NCBI RefSeq assembly: GCF_018687715.1 | Contig: NC_056758.1 | Location: 21,246,501 to 21,310,500 of the forward strand | DNA length: 64,000 nt | Direction of reading: 5' to 3' | From: Carya illinoinensis | Taxonomy: Eukaryota; Streptophyta; Magnoliopsida; Fagales; Juglandaceae | Part shown: in pieces, positions 61,701 through 64,000 of the stretch | Position numbering within the stretch: position 1 is the first letter of the stretch | Layout of the letters: each line of letters opens with the position of its first letter | The notes under the pieces: generated by a model | The model's input: the letters and a program-made list of their open reading frames with translations, nothing else | Told to the model about the DNA's origin: nothing | Databases searched by the model: none | Translations under genes and position numbers: made by a program

Positions 61701-64000
61701 GATTGTCAGTGATTCGAGCATTATCGACATGGAAGTGTGTCATGTCTTTGATAAAGCCTAATCATCAAATTCAATCTTAGAATGTAGGAAAACGACAGGA
61801 AAATTAATATGATCAGATTGAAAAAAATGGTTACGAAGAACAAAAAAAGAAATTACACTGAAAACATTGTTGAGGGATGACTAAATCTTGTGCAACTCGA
61901 TTACATCCTTTGAATCAAGCTAAAAGCTTAACGATCCGGTGGATGGGGAACCTTAGGGGAATGTGGCACTTCTTGAATTTGAGGAAACTAAAATGTAAGG
62001 TTTATGTTGGCTTCAAATCGAAGAGGGAAACAAAAATTGGTTTTTTGTTGTAAATTCGATCAATGCCAGAACTGAAATAGTATGGTTGGGGTGGGGTGCA
62101 AACGATGACATTTCGGATGAGGAAATGGTGTAAATGGCATGGGCTAGAGGCAGACTTGTCGCAATGCACAAGAAGGAGAACTTAGGTCGGATTGGCGGAG
62201 ATTTCCCCATTATTCGCATGGCTTTTCTTTTGTTGAGAGGTTTTGGATCCAGCCTAAGCCTCTAAGTCAATCTTAGAATGATGAGAAACAACAAAGAAAG
62301 TAATCAGATCCGTATCAAAAATGTTACAAAAAACTAAAAAGGAAATTAAGCCCAAAACGTTGTTGAGGGATTACTAAACTTGTGTAAGTCAATTACTTCC
62401 CTTAATTCAACCTAAAAGGATAACCACGGGTAGATGGGGAACGTTAGAGTCATGTGGTAGTTGTTGGACCTGAGGGAAACTAAATGTAAGGTTTATGTGG
62501 GCATCCAAATCGAGGAATGGAACAGTAGACGGGTTTCTTTGTGTAAATTGGTCCAGTGGAAGAACTAAACTAGTATGGTCTAGGACGATGAAGTTTTCCT
62601 TGTGAAAATGGTCTAAAAGGCTTCAGCTAGGGGCCAACTTGTCGCAACAGCCATGAAGGATCGCCTTGATGCCGATTGTCAGTGATTCGAGCATTATCGA
62701 CATGGAAGTGTGTCATGTCTTTGATAAAGCCTCATCATCAAATTCAGTCTTAGAATGTAGGAAAACGACAAGAAAATTAATATGATCAGAATGAAAAAAA
62801 TGCTTACGAAGAACAAAAAAAGAAATTAAACTGAAAACATTGTTGAGGGATGACTAAATCTTGTGCAACTCGATTACATCCTTTAAATCAAGCTAAAAGC
62901 TTAACGATGCGGTGGATGGGGAACCTTAGGGGAATGTGGCACTTCTTGAATTTGAGGAAACTAAAATGTAAGGTTTATGTTGGCTTCAAATCGAAGAGGG
63001 AAACAAAAGATTGGTTTTTTGTTGTAAATTCGATCAATGCCAGAACTGAAATAGTATGGTTGGGGTGGGGTGCAAACGTTGACATTTCGGATGAGGAAAT
63101 GGTGTAAATGGCATGGGCTAGAGGCAGACTTGTCGCAATGCACAAGAAGGAGAACTTAGGTCGGATTGGCGGAGATTTCACCATTATTCGCATGGCTTTT
63201 CTTTTGTTGACAGGTTTTGGATCCAGCCTAAGCTTCTAAGTCAATCTTAGAATGATGAGAAACAAGAAAGAAAGTAATAAGATCCGTATCAAAAATGTTA
63301 CAAAGAACTAAAAAGGAAATTAGGCCCAAAACATTGTTGAGGGATTACTAATCTTGTGTAAGTCAATTACTTCCCTTAATTCAACCTAAAAGGATAACCA
63401 CGGGTAGATGGGGAACGTTAGAGTCGTGTGGCAGTTGTTGGACCTGAGGGAAACTAAATGTAAGGTTGATGTGGGCATCCAAATCGAGGAATGGAACAGT
63501 AGACGGGTTTCTTTGTGTAAATTGGTCCAGTGGAAGAACTAAACTAGTACGCTCAAGGACGATGAAGTTTTCCTTCTGAAAATGGTCTAAAAGGCTTCAG
63601 CTAGGGGCCAAGTTGTTGCAACAGCAATGAAGGATCGCCTTGATGCCGATTGGCAGTGATTCGAGCATTATCGACATGGAAGTGTGTCATGTCTTTGATA
63701 AAGCCTAATCATCAAATTCAGTCTTAGAAATTAGGAAAACGACAAGAAAATTAATATGATAAGAATGAGAAAAATGGTTACGAAGAACAAAAAAAGAAAT
63801 TAAACTGAAAACATTGTTGAGGGATGACTAAATCTTGTGCAACTCGATTACATCCTTTGAATCAAGCTAAAAGCTTAACGATGCGGTGGATGGGGAACCT
63901 TAGGGGAATGTGGCTCTTCTTGAATTTCAGGAAACTAAAATGTAAGGTTTATGTTGGCTTCAAATCGAAGAGGGAAACAAAAGATTGGTTTTTTGTTGTA
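55734..64000 (+). repeat. Mosaic units, right part of array (runs off the window)
   Basis: This runs from the middle of unit 58 through partial unit 66. The AAATTCGTCC mark recurs at 55,736 and 58,651, three units apart. Unit 61B/62A carries CCTTAGCTTC and CTTAAAATG as in units 33B/34A. Unit 63B carries GACGTTTCGG as in units 41, 44 and 49. Unit 66 carries CTTAGAAATTAGG, otherwise seen only in units 2, 19, 21, 24 and 27. The final unit is cut by the window edge at 758 bp. Confidence 0.8.

Larger units (their letters stand above)
1..64000 (+). repeat. Tandem satellite array, ~973 bp dimeric unit, 65 full copies plus one partial
   Basis: The same sequence recurs head to tail with a period of 970-974 bp and no interruption. 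Unit starts, taken at the first base of monomer A (AATCTTAGAATG or a close variant): 1, 974, 1948, 2921, 3894, 4866, 5838, 6811, 7783, 8756, 9726, 10699, 11671, 12641, 13614, 14586, 15560, 16533, 17505, 18479, 19451, 20425, 21397, 22367, 23341, 24313, 25285, 26259, 27231, 28203, 29175, 30148, 31122, 32096, 33070, 34044, 35017, 35989, 36962, 37936, 38909, 39883, 40857, 41830, 42804, 43778, 44752, 45725, 46698, 47672, 48646, 49620, 50593, 51566, 52539, 53512, 54485, 55458, 56430, 57403, 58375, 59349, 60322, 61296, 62269, 63243. All units share one orientation. By eye, units differ by scattered substitutions and 1-3 bp indels. No retroelement, telomere-like run or unique DNA is inserted. A centromeric, pericentromeric or subtelomeric location is inferred from architecture only. 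The family is not recognised. Confidence 0.98.

Noticed and set aside
1..64000. CRISPR array
   Set aside because: Units are ~973 bp and directly abut with no unique spacers. CRISPR repeats are tens of bases long and separated by unique spacers.
1..64000. LTR retrotransposon or tandemly nested mobile element
   Set aside because: There are no LTR pairs, primer-binding site, polypurine-tract context, target-site duplications or recognisable gag/pol frame. The periodicity is strictly satellite-like.
1..64000. Bacterial or phage origin
   Set aside because: There is no coding density, operon, tRNA or replication module, and a 64 kb homogeneous array is typical of eukaryotic heterochromatin.

Overview
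The whole 64 kb window is one uninterrupted, head-to-tail satellite DNA array. I see no conventional gene, RNA gene, transposon, CRISPR array or unique sequence anywhere in it. The repeat unit is about 973 bp (970 to 974 bp by my count). There are 65 complete units plus a 758 bp partial unit at the right edge, all in the same orientation, and the array continues past both window ends. Each unit is a dimer of two diverged but clearly homologous halves: monomer A (about 477 bp) and monomer B (about 496 bp).

This architecture (long, homogeneous, higher-order, AT-leaning) is that of centromeric, pericentromeric or subtelomeric heterochromatin of a eukaryote. A plant is a reasonable guess, but nothing in the sequence proves the kingdom. 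I do not recognise the family by name. A region this repetitive most likely comes from a long-read assembly.

Layout: 1-8,571 is a mosaic of unit variants. 8,572-14,965 holds about 2.2 copies of a three-unit (2,915 bp) block. 17,055-20,980 holds two copies of a two-unit (1,946 bp) block. 20,981-27,194 is mosaic and contains a likely gene-conversion patch. 27,195-29,310 holds about 2.2 copies of a one-unit (972 bp) block. 29,311-37,450 is mosaic, with a tract repeated at a five-unit spacing. 37,450-43,200 carries an older three-unit (2,921 bp) duplication. 41,924-51,754 is a five-unit (4,868 bp) block present twice with no difference that I found. 51,756-55,733 holds two copies of another two-unit (1,946 bp) block. 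55,734-64,000 is mosaic again. This nested pattern of direct duplications, always a whole number of units, is what unequal crossing-over and gene conversion produce.

Short open frames recur in every unit on both strands, notably an 85-codon frame in monomer B and an antisense frame of 113-117 codons. They recur because the DNA is repeated. About 40 of 65 units break the 85-codon frame, so I treat these frames as non-coding. The structural signals most worth a second look are a 7-bp inverted repeat at each B-to-A junction, a 6-bp-arm dyad found only in monomer A, a G-rich block found only in monomer B, and the regional patchwork of variants.
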